Of a stretch of DNA of 22,967 nucleotides, positions 1 to 8,500 are shown one piece after another. The translations under genes were made by a program, and so were the position numbers. Positions within the stretch are counted from its first letter, which is position 1; each line of letters begins with the position of its first letter. Below the pieces are notes generated by a model. It saw only the letters and a program-made list of their open reading frames with translations. It did no database searches and was not told where the DNA came from. Origin of the DNA: a bacterium (GTDB lineage Bacteria; CG2-30-53-67; CG2-30-70-394); assembly GCA_024278555.1 (NCBI GenBank), contig JAJRSX010000051.1, positions 1 through 22,967 on the forward strand, in the 5' to 3' direction.

Positions 1-949
1 CGGTGCCCCCCTCCTTGGTGGTGAAAAAGGGGGTGAAGAGGGAGGCTCGTGCCTCCTCCGTCATCCCGGCGCCGCGGTCGAGGATGGTGACGCTGAGGCG
101 CCGGGCAGCGGTCTCGCCGCGGCGCACGCGCACCGGTGAGAGGCGGGTACGGAGGACCACCGGGACCCCCGCCGGGCTCGCGTCGATGCCGTTCTTCGCC
201 AGGTTGAAGAAGAGCTGCACCAGCCGGTCCTCGCTCCCGGCCACCGCCGGCAGCGACGGGTCGAACTCGCGCGCCGCCACCGCCATCGGGTCGATCCCGA
301 GCTCCAGGGTGAGGAGCTCCACCACCCGGTCGAGGACCCGGTGGATGTTCACCGGCCGGCGCGCCGTGCGCCCACCACGCGCCACCCCGAGGACCTGATC
401 CACGAGGCGGGCGAGGCGGTCCGCCTCGCGCAGGATCACCGCGATCCCCTCGCAACCATCGGGGTCGTCGCACATGCCGTCGAGAATCTGGGCGGCGCCG
501 CGGATCGCCCCGAGGGGGTTGCGGATCTCGTGGGCGAGGGTGGCGGCCATGGTCCCCAGGGCCTCCAGCCTCCCCGCCTGGCGGGTCCGCTCCACCTCCC
601 GTTGGACGCCGCTCTCGTCGTCGAGGAGGAGGATCGCCCCGGGCGCCGGACCGGCCAGCGGCCCGATGCGCACCGCCACCAGCCGCTCACGTCCCGGACC
701 GAGCAAGAGGCGGGCGTTGCGGCGCACAAGGGGGCTCTCGTCGGCGACCACCTGGGCCACCGCCGCGGCCACGTCGAAGTCGAGGGGCAGGGCGGCGGCC
801 AGCCGCCGTCCGGGGCCGAGGCGTCGTGACGAGCCGACCAGGTCGACCGCCGCCTGGTTGCGCGCGGTCACCTTTCCGGCCGCGTCCACCACCACCAGCG
901 GTGCCGGCACCCCGTCGAGGAGCGCCGCCCACCGGCCGCCGTCGCTCAC
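1..949 (-). CDS. ntrB: NtrB-type sensor histidine kinase (3' end outside window)
   Basis: A two-component kinase of the nitrogen-regulation NtrB/GlnL kind, which phosphorylates an NtrC-type sigma-54 activator in the cytoplasm. I translated the reverse strand directly. No membrane segment is visible. Residues about 8-100 look like a PAS sensor domain (LLDGVPAPLVVVDAAGKV). The H-box LAHEIRNPLGAIRG has the phospho-accepting His at residue 140. The ATPase N-box reads FFNLAKNGIDA, then the G1 box DRGAGM and the F-box FTPFFTTKEGG at the window edge. The chosen GTG start at 949 overlaps the dusB stop as GTGA, so the two are surely co-transcribed. The order dusB(nifR3)-ntrB, usually followed by ntrC, is well known in alphaproteobacteria, which supports NtrB over other soluble kinases. 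The downstream ntrC would lie outside the window. About 316 codons are present. Confidence 0.85.
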   Translation of the reverse strand, partial: MSDGGRWAALLDGVPAPLVVVDAAGKVTARNQAAVDLVGSSRRLGPGRRLAAALPLDFDVAAAVAQVVADESPLVRRNARLLLGPGRERLVAVRIGPLAGPAPGAILLLDDESGVQREVERTRQAGRLEALGTMAATLAHEIRNPLGAIRGAAQILDGMCDDPDGCEGIAVILREADRLARLVDQVLGVARGGRTARRPVNIHRVLDRVVELLTLELGIDPMAVAAREFDPSLPAVAGSEDRLVQLFFNLAKNGIDASPAGVPVVLRTRLSPVRVRRGETAARRLSVTILDRGAGMTEEARASLFTPFFTTKEGGT

Positions 950-1968
950 GCCGCCGTCTCCACCGAGGCCTCTCGCCCCGCGGCGAGGCGGTCGAAGTAG
1001 GCCTCGATCGCCGCCACCACGTCGGCGGCGGAGTCGAGTCGCTGGATCGCCTCCTTCGCCCGGTGGGCGTCGCGCAGGCCGTGGAGGTACCACGCCAGGT
1101 GCTTGCGCATCCGCCGCACCGCCAGGTGCTCACCGTGGACCTCGACCGCCCGGTGCAGGTGGCGCAACAGCGCCTGTCGCCGCGCCTCCGGGGTCACCAC
1201 CGGCGGTGGGTCGCCGCGCAGGGCGGCGCGGATGGCAGCGAAGATCCAAGGGTTGCCGAGGGCCGCGCGCCCCACCATCACCGCGTCGCAGCCGTAATCG
1301 GTGAGGAGCTGTACCGCGATCTCCGGGGTATCGATGCCGCCGTTGCCGATCACCGGGATGGAGAGGGCCGCCTTCACCTCGCCGAGCAGGGCGTAGCGTC
1401 GGGTCGGACCAAAGCCGTCGCCGCGGGTACGGGCGTGGAGGCAGACCGCCGCCGCCCCGGCCGCCTCGCAGGCGCGTGCCACCGCCACCGCGTTCATCGA
1501 CGCTGCGTCCCAGCCGGCGCGCATCTTCACGGTCACCGGCCGGTCGGAGGCACCGACCACCGCCTCCACCACCGCCGCCGCCTGGGCCGGCTCGCGCATG
1601 AGCGCCGCCCCCGCCCCCGACTTGACGATCTTGCGCACCGGGCAGCCCATGTTGATGTCCACCACGTCGACCCCGTGGTCGCAGAGGATGCGCGCCGCCT
1701 CCGCCATCGCCGCCGGGCGGGCGCCGAAGAGCTGCATGGAGATCGGCCGCTCCCCCTCCTCGTAGCGCATGAGGTGGTGGGTCTTGCCGGAGCGGCGCAC
1801 CAGGGCCTCGGCGCTCACCATCTCGGCGCACACCATCGCCGCCCCGTGGTCGCGCGCCAGCTCACGAAAGGGGAGGTCCGAGACCCCCGCCATGGGCGCG
1901 GCGACCAGCCGCCCGGGGAGGGTGACCGAGCCGATCCGCACCGGGTGGTCGAGCGCTCTGGGTTCCAT
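946..1968 (-). CDS. dusB: tRNA-dihydrouridine synthase, DusB/NifR3 family
   Basis: A flavoenzyme that reduces specific uridines in tRNA to dihydrouridine using FMN and NADPH. The 340-residue product starts with the TIM-barrel signature APMAGVSDLPFRELA (residues about 24-38). It carries NMGCP with catalytic Cys109 followed by VRKIVKSGAGAALM, then HARTR (178-182), and the FMN-phosphate loops IGNGGI (207-212) and VGRAALGNPW (232-241). Length is close to the usual 320-340. I chose the ATG at 1968 because it is 6 residues before conserved sequence. An alternative in-frame ATG at 1998 would add 10 residues, and neither has a good Shine-Dalgarno sequence. The gene is first in the dusB-ntrB transcript and divergent from the deacetylase gene, with an 87-bp gap that must hold both promoters. 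Confidence 0.93.
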   Translation of the reverse strand: MEPRALDHPVRIGSVTLPGRLVAAPMAGVSDLPFRELARDHGAAMVCAEMVSAEALVRRSGKTHHLMRYEEGERPISMQLFGARPAAMAEAARILCDHGVDVVDINMGCPVRKIVKSGAGAALMREPAQAAAVVEAVVGASDRPVTVKMRAGWDAASMNAVAVARACEAAGAAAVCLHARTRGDGFGPTRRYALLGEVKAALSIPVIGNGGIDTPEIAVQLLTDYGCDAVMVGRAALGNPWIFAAIRAALRGDPPPVVTPEARRQALLRHLHRAVEVHGEHLAVRRMRKHLAWYLHGLRDAHRAKEAIQRLDSAADVVAAIEAYFDRLAAGREASVETAA

Positions 1969-2055
1969 CCCCGGATGATGCCGGAGAACCGCGCTCATCA
2001 GTAGAGAGCAGAGGCGCGTTGACACCCCATCCCCCCTTCCCCACCCTCGCGGGTC

Positions 2056-2982
2056 ATGGGCGTCGGCTGGGTCTACTCGCAGCGGTTTCTCGACCACGAC
2101 ACCGGCGACCATCCGGAGTCGGCGGCGCGCCTGGAGGCGATCGTCGCGGCGGTGGAGACGGCCGGCCTCGGCCTCATCCCCCTCGCTCCGCGCCCCGCCA
2201 CCTGGGCGGAGGTGGAGCGGGTCCACGAGCGGGGCTACATCCAGTCGGTGGAGGCGGCGTGTCTGAAGGGGCGTGAGCGTCTCGATCCGGATACCGCCAT
2301 CTGTGCCGACTCCTTCGACGTGGCCCTGCTCGCCGCCGGCGCGGCGATCGTGGCGGTGGAGGCGGCAGTCGGCGACGGACCCACACGGAGCTTCTGCGCC
2401 GTGCGTCCCCCCGGCCACCATGCGGAGCGCGCACGGGCGATGGGGTTTTGCCTCTTCAACAACATCGCCATCGCCGCGTCACACGCCCTCGACGCCCTCG
2501 GCCTGGCGCGGGTGGCGATCGTCGACTGGGACGTCCACCACGGCAACGGTACCCAGCACTGCTTTGAGGGGGAGCCGCGCATCCTCTATTGCTCGGTCCA
2601 CCAGTACCCCTTCTATCCGGGGAGCGGCGCCGCCGAGGAGCAGGGCTCGGGCGCGGCCAGGGGGACGACGGTCAACTGCCCCCTGCCCGCGGGGAGCGGT
2701 GACGGGGCGTACCGTCTCGCCTTCGACAGCCGCATCCTCCCCGCCCTGGAGCGGTTCCGCCCCCAGCTCCTGTTGCTCTCCGCCGGCTTTGATGCCGCTG
2801 ACGATGATCCCCTTGCCGGCCAGCTCGTCTCCGGTGCGGGATTTCGCTGGATGGGGGAGCAGCTCGTGGCGGTGGCCGAACAATACTGCGGTGGCCGTTT
2901 GATCTCCCTACTCGAGGGGGGGTACAACACCGCCTCCCTGGGAGCGCGGGTGTCGGACCATCTGCGCGTCCTCGGGGCCTAA
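2056..2982 (+). CDS. Histone deacetylase family zinc amidohydrolase (AcuC/AphA-like)
   Basis: A zinc hydrolase of the arginase/deacetylase fold that removes acyl groups from amines (acetyl-lysine, acetylpolyamines or similar) in the cytoplasm. The 308 residues contain RPPGHHAE with the active-site His pair at 121-122, GFCLFNNIAIAA, DWDVHHGNGTQ with zinc ligands Asp159 and His161, SAGFDAADDDPL with the third ligand Asp246, and LLEGGYN with the catalytic Tyr290. All catalytic residues are present, so it should be active. The bacterial class II-like spacing suggests acetoin-utilisation-like or acetylpolyamine amidohydrolase relatives, but the substrate cannot be read from sequence. The ATG at 2056 lacks a clear Shine-Dalgarno sequence; it is chosen because the conserved N-terminal strand begins at once. 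The next gene follows after 37 bp. Confidence 0.93.
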   Translation: MGVGWVYSQRFLDHDTGDHPESAARLEAIVAAVETAGLGLIPLAPRPATWAEVERVHERGYIQSVEAACLKGRERLDPDTAICADSFDVALLAAGAAIVAVEAAVGDGPTRSFCAVRPPGHHAERARAMGFCLFNNIAIAASHALDALGLARVAIVDWDVHHGNGTQHCFEGEPRILYCSVHQYPFYPGSGAAEEQGSGAARGTTVNCPLPAGSGDGAYRLAFDSRILPALERFRPQLLLLSAGFDAADDDPLAGQLVSGAGFRWMGEQLVAVAEQYCGGRLISLLEGGYNTASLGARVSDHLRVLGA

Positions 2983-3019
2983 CAAAAGGGTTCGCGAAAA
3001 AAACCGAGAGGGAAAAATC

Positions 3020-3751
3020 ATGGCCAAGACCAAACGCCGGACGAAGATCGACAAAGAGATCGCCCGGGAGCTGAAGCAGCCGGACGAGTTCGTCACTACC
3101 ATGGGCCAGCTCCAGGAGTGGGCGAACAACCATCGGCCCGCGGTGATCACCGGCCTGGTGGCCATCTTTGCCGTGGTGGCGCTGGCCAACGGCGTCGCCT
3201 CCTACGCCAAGGGCCGCGCCGAGCAGCACCGCGCCGAGGAGTATCAGGCGCTCAAGGGGGCGAGCCAGACCCTCTTCGACGCGAAGGACAAGACGGCGGC
3301 GATCGCCAAGATGGACGCCCTCATCGAGAAGGCCTCCAACCGTGGTGATCGCAGTCGCCTCTACCTCACCAAGGGCGAGATGCTCATGGAGGTGGAGGAC
3401 TATGCCGCCGCCGCCGAGGCGTTCGAGGGGGCCCTGGCCCACGCCCGCAACGACCTGGTCCGTAACCTCGCCGCCACCGGCCTCGCCTCGGCGGAGATCG
3501 CCCAGGGCAAGGGGGCGGAGGCGAGCAAGCGCCTCGCCGGCATCGACGGGGTCCTCGCCGAGGTGGCGCGGGTGGAGCAGATCCGTCTGGCCCTCGCCCA
3601 GCACAATGAGGGGGAGGCGCGCGCCCTGTTCAACCAGCTCGAGGGCGACAGCCCCGACTCTCCGACGGTGGCCACCGCCCGCCAGCTCCTCGAAAGCCAC
3701 GGCATCGTCCTGGACGGCCCACAGCCGGCGGTCGACGCCGCGGCAGGGTGA
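3020..3751 (+). CDS. Membrane-anchored tetratricopeptide-like protein (YfgM type)
   Basis: A single-pass inner-membrane protein with a periplasmic TPR-like helical domain; relatives such as YfgM act with SecYEG and periplasmic chaperones. Of 243 residues, the first 40 are charged and cytoplasmic (KTKRRTKIDKEIARELKQ). A hydrophobic segment spans about 41-60 (AVITGLVAIFAVVALANGVA). The rest is Ala-rich amphipathic helices with TPR-like pairs (RSRLYLTKGEMLMEVEDYAAAAEAFEGAL). A good Shine-Dalgarno GAGAGGG lies 8-14 nt before the ATG. It is the middle gene of a closely spaced trio, but its neighbours give no functional hint. Family assignment rests on architecture and length; the exact role in this organism is unknown. 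Confidence 0.78.
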   Translation: MAKTKRRTKIDKEIARELKQPDEFVTTMGQLQEWANNHRPAVITGLVAIFAVVALANGVASYAKGRAEQHRAEEYQALKGASQTLFDAKDKTAAIAKMDALIEKASNRGDRSRLYLTKGEMLMEVEDYAAAAEAFEGALAHARNDLVRNLAATGLASAEIAQGKGAEASKRLAGIDGVLAEVARVEQIRLALAQHNEGEARALFNQLEGDSPDSPTVATARQLLESHGIVLDGPQPAVDAAAG

Positions 3752-3761
3752 GGCCCCGCAG

Positions 3762-4766
3762 GTGTGCGCAGCACTCCCTGACCCCGCGCCGATCCTCCAG
3801 CTCGCCACCGGCTACTGGGGGAGTCAGGCGCTGCTCACCGCCAACCGGGTCGGCCTCTTCGCCGGCGCCCCCGCGGGCGGGGAGACGGCGGCGGAGGCGG
3901 CGGCGCGGCTCTCCACGGCGGAGCGGCCCACCCTGCTCCTCCTGAACGCCTGCGTCGCCCTCGGCCTGCTTGCCCGTGACGGAGATCGCTACACCCCCAC
4001 CCCGACAGCCGCCGCCTTCCTCTCTCCCGCCTCCCCCGCCTACCTCGGCGACGCCCTGCGCTACAGCGACGACCTCTACGGACCGTGGGGGAGGCTGGAG
4101 GAGGCGGTGCGCCACGACCACCCGACCCTGCCGCCCACGGACATCCTCGGCGGCGACCCGGCCCAGACGCGCCACTTCGTCCGCGCCATGCACCAGCGGG
4201 CCCTGGGGATCGCCCGGGGGCTGGTGGAGGTGATCGACCTCACCGGCCGCACCCGGCTCCTCGACGTGGGCGGCGGCCCGGGGACCTACTCGGCCCTCCT
4301 CACCGACCGCTTCCCCGGGCTCCGCTCCACCGTCCTCGACCTCCCCCCGGTGGTCGCCATCGCCGGGGAGATCCTCGCCGAGCTCGGCGCCTCCGAGCGG
4401 GTCGCCACCCTGGGCGGCGACTGCCACACCACTACGTGGCCCGGCGGCAACGACTGTCTGCTCATCTCCGGCTTCCTCCACCGGGAATCGGAGGCGGGCT
4501 GCCGGGCGCTGTTGGAGCGCGCCCGCGCCGCCCTGGCACCCGGCGGCCTGCTCATCGTCGCCGACGTCTTCACCGGCGAGGGTGGCGACGGCCCGCCGTT
4601 CGCCTGCCTCTTCGGCCTCAACATGCTCCTCTCGGCCCCGGGCGCCGGCGTCCACCCGGCCCCGGCCATGGCCGAATGGATGGCGGACGCGGGCTTCACC
4701 GCCGTCGCCACCCACCCCCTGCCACCGCCCATGCCCCACACCGCCCTGGTGGCGGTGCGCGGCTGA
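3762..4766 (+). CDS. SAM-dependent O-methyltransferase (hydroxyindole/acetylserotonin-OMT-like)
   Basis: A class I methyltransferase of the Methyltransf_2 kind, which methylates hydroxyl groups on small aromatic or secondary-metabolite substrates as a dimer. Residues about 10-90 form the N-terminal winged-helix dimerisation domain (ILQLATGYWGSQALLTANRV). The SAM-binding motif LLDVGGGPGTYSALL lies at 166-180, followed by VLDLPPVV at 191-198 and the late strand GGLLIVADVF. The region around LISGFLHRES (234-243) sits where plant-type enzymes carry the catalytic His. The GTG start at 3762 is preceded by GGTGAGG 8 nt upstream, which overlaps the stop of the TPR gene, so translation is probably coupled. 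The product is 334 residues, normal for the family. The substrate is unknown. Confidence 0.87.
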   Translation: MCAALPDPAPILQLATGYWGSQALLTANRVGLFAGAPAGGETAAEAAARLSTAERPTLLLLNACVALGLLARDGDRYTPTPTAAAFLSPASPAYLGDALRYSDDLYGPWGRLEEAVRHDHPTLPPTDILGGDPAQTRHFVRAMHQRALGIARGLVEVIDLTGRTRLLDVGGGPGTYSALLTDRFPGLRSTVLDLPPVVAIAGEILAELGASERVATLGGDCHTTTWPGGNDCLLISGFLHRESEAGCRALLERARAALAPGGLLIVADVFTGEGGDGPPFACLFGLNMLLSAPGAGVHPAPAMAEWMADAGFTAVATHPLPPPMPHTALVAVRG

Positions 4767-4848
4767 CCGGCGGTCTGCCGCTCTCGAGGGGCGCCGCCCA
4801 GAGGCGGTCGACGGCGCCGGTCCCACCGGCAGCAGGTACCTCCGGGAT

Positions 4849-4865
4849 TGTCTCGAAATGAGACA
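4849..4865. promoter_or_regulatory. Upstream activator site 1, TGTCTC-N5-GAGACA
   Basis: A perfect inverted repeat TGTCTC GAAAT GAGACA, 17 bp. Its centre is about 155 bp upstream of the predicted sigma-54 start site and 45 bp (about four helical turns) from a second copy. The size and geometry are those of an NtrC-class enhancer-binding-protein site, although the sequence differs from the NtrC consensus TGCACC-N5-GGTGCA. The binding protein is not identified. Confidence 0.75.
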
Positions 4866-4892
4866 TCTTCCTGCGGTGCGTCCGCAACGATA

Positions 4893-4911
4893 GTGTCTCA
4901 AGGTGAGACAC
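4893..4911. promoter_or_regulatory. Upstream activator site 2, GTGTCTC-N5-GAGACAC
   Basis: The second perfect inverted repeat, GTGTCTC AAGGT GAGACAC, with 7-bp arms and the same 5-bp spacer. The core TGTCTC-N5-GAGACA spans 4894-4910. Its centre is about 110 bp upstream of the predicted sigma-54 start site. The paired sites on the same face of the helix fit cooperative binding of activator dimers. Confidence 0.77.
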
Positions 4912-4942
4912 GTGCCTCATGTTGAAAATTCACCATCATACA

Positions 4943-4955
4943 CAACTAATTGATA
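4943..4955 (-). promoter_or_regulatory. Putative IHF-binding site
   Basis: The minus strand reads TATCAATTAGTTG, an exact match to the IHF consensus WATCAANNNNTTR. It lies in an AT-rich stretch between the activator sites and the sigma-54 promoter, about 65 bp before the predicted start site. This is where IHF bends DNA to bring a bound activator to sigma-54 polymerase. The surrounding AT-rich stretch (about 4918-4980) is unusual in this GC-rich window. Confidence 0.62.
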
Positions 4956-4985
4956 CGACTGTATTCAAACGCGATTCTCAATGGT

Positions 4986-5001
4986 CGGCATGGCCATTGC
5001 G
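4986..5001 (+). promoter_or_regulatory. Sigma-54 (RpoN) -24/-12 promoter
   Basis: The sequence cGGCATGgccaTTGCg matches the consensus TGGCACG-N4-TTGC, with the invariant GG at 4987-4988 and GC at 4999-5000 at the required 12-bp phase. The predicted start site is near 5012, giving a leader of about 45 nt before the lipoprotein gene. Two inverted repeats and an IHF match upstream support it independently. Confidence 0.78.
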
Positions 5002-5056
5002 TGCTGCCGTGTGGGCACCAAGTGTCACTTCCTCCGACCCCGCACGAGGCCACCCC

Positions 5057-5476
5057 ATGACCCCCTCCAGGATCGTCCTCACCCTCCTCCTCGCCCTTCC
5101 CCTCGCCTGTGGTGGCGGCGGTGGTGGGAGCAGCAGCTCACCGGCCGACACCCAAGACAACGGCACCGCCGCAGCACCATCGCCCACCTCGACCCAGGTG
5201 GTCGTGGTCCAGCCGGGCGGCGGGGCGCCCACCGCCACCGACCCGGCGATGGGGGGGGCGACCGCCCCCACCCGCGAGGTCACCCCCTCCTCCATGCAGG
5301 TGGACCTCGAAGGCCGGCGGGTCTTCCTCCCGAACGAGGGGTGGCTCACCGAGGATGAGTTCTGGCGCATCTACTACGAGGAGCCCCAGCGGCTGCCGGC
5401 CGGCCTCGACTTCGAGGCGCTGAAGCGCCTCGGCTACCCGACCGAGCCGCCCACCAACGCGGGGGGGGCGGGATAA
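5057..5476 (+). CDS. Small predicted lipoprotein with Gly/Ser linker
   Basis: A 139-residue secreted protein of unknown function. The first 18 residues are a signal sequence ending LLLALPLAC. The following run GGGGGGSSSS is the flexible linker typical of lipoproteins, so Cys18 is the likely lipidated residue, although Pro rather than Leu at -3 makes the lipobox imperfect. A low-complexity Pro/Thr/Ala region follows. The folded part is residues about 75-139 (QVDLEGRRVFLPNEGWLTE and EDEFWRIYYEEPQRLP). I chose the ATG at 5057 because the in-frame ATG at 4919 lies upstream of the sigma-54 start site, and GAGG sits 7 nt before this one. It is the first gene of the transcript that continues into the giant protein 48 bp later. 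It may help anchor or export that protein, but this is inference. Confidence 0.8.
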   Translation: MTPSRIVLTLLLALPLACGGGGGGSSSSPADTQDNGTAAAPSPTSTQVVVVQPGGGAPTATDPAMGGATAPTREVTPSSMQVDLEGRRVFLPNEGWLTEDEFWRIYYEEPQRLPAGLDFEALKRLGYPTEPPTNAGGAG

Positions 5477-5524
5477 ACCGCACCCTGCCCCGGCGAACCA
5501 ATCTTTCGACCTGAGAGAGACCCC

Positions 5525-8500
5525 ATGAAGACCTCCGCCACCCTCCCCTCCCCCTCCCCGAGATGTCACACCGCTTTCCAGGCCGGCTGGCTGGTGCTCC
5601 TGGCGGCGCTGCTGGTCGTGCCGCACGTCGCGCGCGCCAACTCCATCGTCGCCAACCACTGCGACTGGAGCTTCAACCACATCACCCAGTTCGACGTGGC
5701 GGACACCATCTGTGTCGACGGCGACATCGACAACTTCAGCTTCGTTCAGTTCTTCGCGGACGCCTACATCGTCCCGAACCAGGTGTGGTCCGGCGGCGAG
5801 GCCCTCCACGACATCACCAGTGAAAATCGTCTCGTCAGCAGCATCACCGGCGGTGGCTTTTTCGGTGAGACCATCGGTCTGCCCGGTGGTACTCCGCGTG
5901 GCGAGTACGACCTGATCCTCGATGACCCGCCTAATGGCCACTACGACCCGGGCTTTGACGCGATTATCGGTGCCGGCCCTGAGTTTGCCTTCCGCGTGGT
6001 GGAGAGCGGCCGGCCGGTCCCCGACGTGAGCCAGATCAAGCTCCGTGCCGCCGGGCTGGAGACCCATTACTCCAACATGGCCATCTACTGGTCGCAGCTC
6101 CTCGACCTCGCCGATGCCCTCAACATGGCGTCCGCGGTGGCCGGCGGGCCGCTGGGCATCCTCGAGTACTACATATGGAAGCCGTACAACGATCTGACCG
6201 GCGACTTTGCCCGCAAGATCATCGGCGGCTACGGACCGAACCCCACCCCGCCCCCGGAACGTCAGGCCTTCGGCGTCGCGGGCAACGCCGCCAAACACTG
6301 GGGAGACCTGGCGCGTGACCCCGCCGATCCTCTCTTCCAGGTACTCGTCCCCCTCGACCTTGCGACAGTGGCCTCCGAGACGGCCGCCTTCTCGGGTCCG
6401 TACACCTACCCCTTCACGCCGATCGGCACGAGTCAGCGTGAGGCCGACTTGGTCGCCTGGGGCAACCTCTCGATGGAGCAGGCCGCCCTGGTGAAGGCCC
6501 TGCGCCGAACCTTCGAAAAGTTCCAGGGCGCCGACCAGGCTTTCGACGACCCCTACGCCTATCTCCAAGCGCGGCAACTCAAGAAGTATGCCGACCTCCT
6601 GGCGACCAACCTCACGGCCACCATCGCCGCGGCCCAGGCGGCCCGGGCCAACCTCATCGCCACCGGTGACGATGCCCTCTTCGATGTCACCGCCCTCGCC
6701 GCCTTCCAGCAGCGGGTGATCAACAGCGGCCTGACCGCGGACGAGATCAACAATATCCTCGCCCTCGGCTTCACCGCCGCGGACATCACCGAGATCGAGC
6801 TGCGCATCGCCGGCTGGCAGCTCCCCGCGGCCGACGGCCGAGTCTCCGACCAGATCGACGCGGTGGTGGCCGACATGACCGCCGGCGTGGCCGACTTCCA
6901 GGCGCTCGCCACCACCAGCCAGGCGTTGATGGACTTCCTCGCCCCGAAGATCACCCTCACCGCACCCACCGCTGCCGCGGGCGGGCCGTACACCGGTGTT
7001 CAGGGGAGCGCCATCGCCCTTGATGGCTCCGCCTCCAGCGACCCGAACGGCGACGCACTCGCCTTCGCCTGGGACCTCGACGGCGACGGCCTCTTCGATG
7101 ACGCCACCGGCGCTTCGGCCACCTTCCAGTCAAACGTGGAGGGGAGCTTCCCCGTCGGCCTGAAGGTCAGTGACCCCAGCGGCAACAGCGACATCACCTA
7201 CGCCCAGGTGACCGTCACCAGCGCCAACGACCCGCCACAGATCACCGCCTTCGCGCCCGCCTCCACCACCCCGGTGGCCACCGCCGCCGCACCGCTCGCC
7301 TTCTCGGTCACCGCCAACGACCCGGACGGCGACCCCCTCACCTACGAGTGGACCGTGGACGGCACCGTCGTCTCCACCGCGACCTCCTTCACCTACACCC
7401 CGGCGATCACCGACGCCGGCCACGTGCTGGTGCAGGTGACGGTGAGCGACGGCAGCCCCTTCAGCGTCGACGTCAAGGCGAGCCGCAACGTCACCGTCTA
7501 CTCCGACGCCGACGGCGACACCTACTTCTCCGATGTCGACTGCAACGACGGCGACGCCGCCATCCACCCGGGCGCCCCCGAGGTGTGCGACAACGCCGAC
7601 AACAACTGCGACGGCACCACCGACGAGGGGTTTGACGGCGACGGAGACGGCTTCACCACCTGCGCCCTGCCCACGCCCGACTGCGACGACGCCGACCCCG
7701 CCACCTACCCCGGCGCCCCCGAGGTGTGCGACTCCAAGGACAACAACTGCAACGGCACCATCGACGAGGGGCTCTTCGTCGACCTCGACGGTGACGGCGT
7801 GACCGCCTGCGGCGGCGACTGCGACGACAACGACCCAAACAACTTCCCCGGCAATGTCGAGGTGTGTGACAACCAGGACAACGACTGCGACACCCTCATC
7901 GACGAGGGGTTCGACGCGGACGGCGACGGCTTCACCACCTGCGCCCTCCCCACCCCCGACTGTGACGACACCAACGCGGCGATCAAGCCGAGCGCCGTCG
8001 AGGTGTGCGACCTAATTGACAACAACTGCGACGGCGCCATCGACGAGGGGTTCGACGGCGACGGTGACGGCGTCACCACCTGCGGCGGCGACTGTGACGA
8101 CGCCGACCCGAACAACTATCCCGGCAACGTGGAGGCGTGCGACCACGCCGACAACGACTGTGACGGGGTGGTCGACAACGGTTTCGACCTCGACGGTGAC
8201 GGCTTCACCACCTGCGCCCTGCCCGCCCCCGATTGTGACGACGGGGACGCCACCACCTACCCCGGCGCACCCGAGCTGTGCGACTCCAAGGACAACAACT
8301 GTGACGGCGCCATCGACGAGGGGGTCACCGCCGACGCCGACGGCGACGGGGTGACGATCTGCGCCGGCGACTGCGACGACACCGATCCGGCCATCTTCCC
8401 CGGCAACCCCGAGGTATGCGACGCCAAGGACAACGACTGTAACGGCCTGGTCGACGACGGCCTCGACGGTGACGGCGACGGCTTCACCACCTGCGCGGGT

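Noticed and set aside
2019-2024. TTGACA as a -35 box for the deacetylase gene
   Set aside because: Nothing like a -10 box occurs 16-18 bp downstream.
3630-4901. 423-codon minus-strand frame opposite the methyltransferase
   Set aside because: Compositionally a shadow of the methyltransferase codons. The plus-strand gene has clear SAM motifs.
4919-5056. Upstream ATG at 4919 as lipoprotein start
   Set aside because: It lies upstream of the sigma-54 start site, would place 46 non-signal residues before a good signal peptide, and crosses the IHF-like and promoter sequences.
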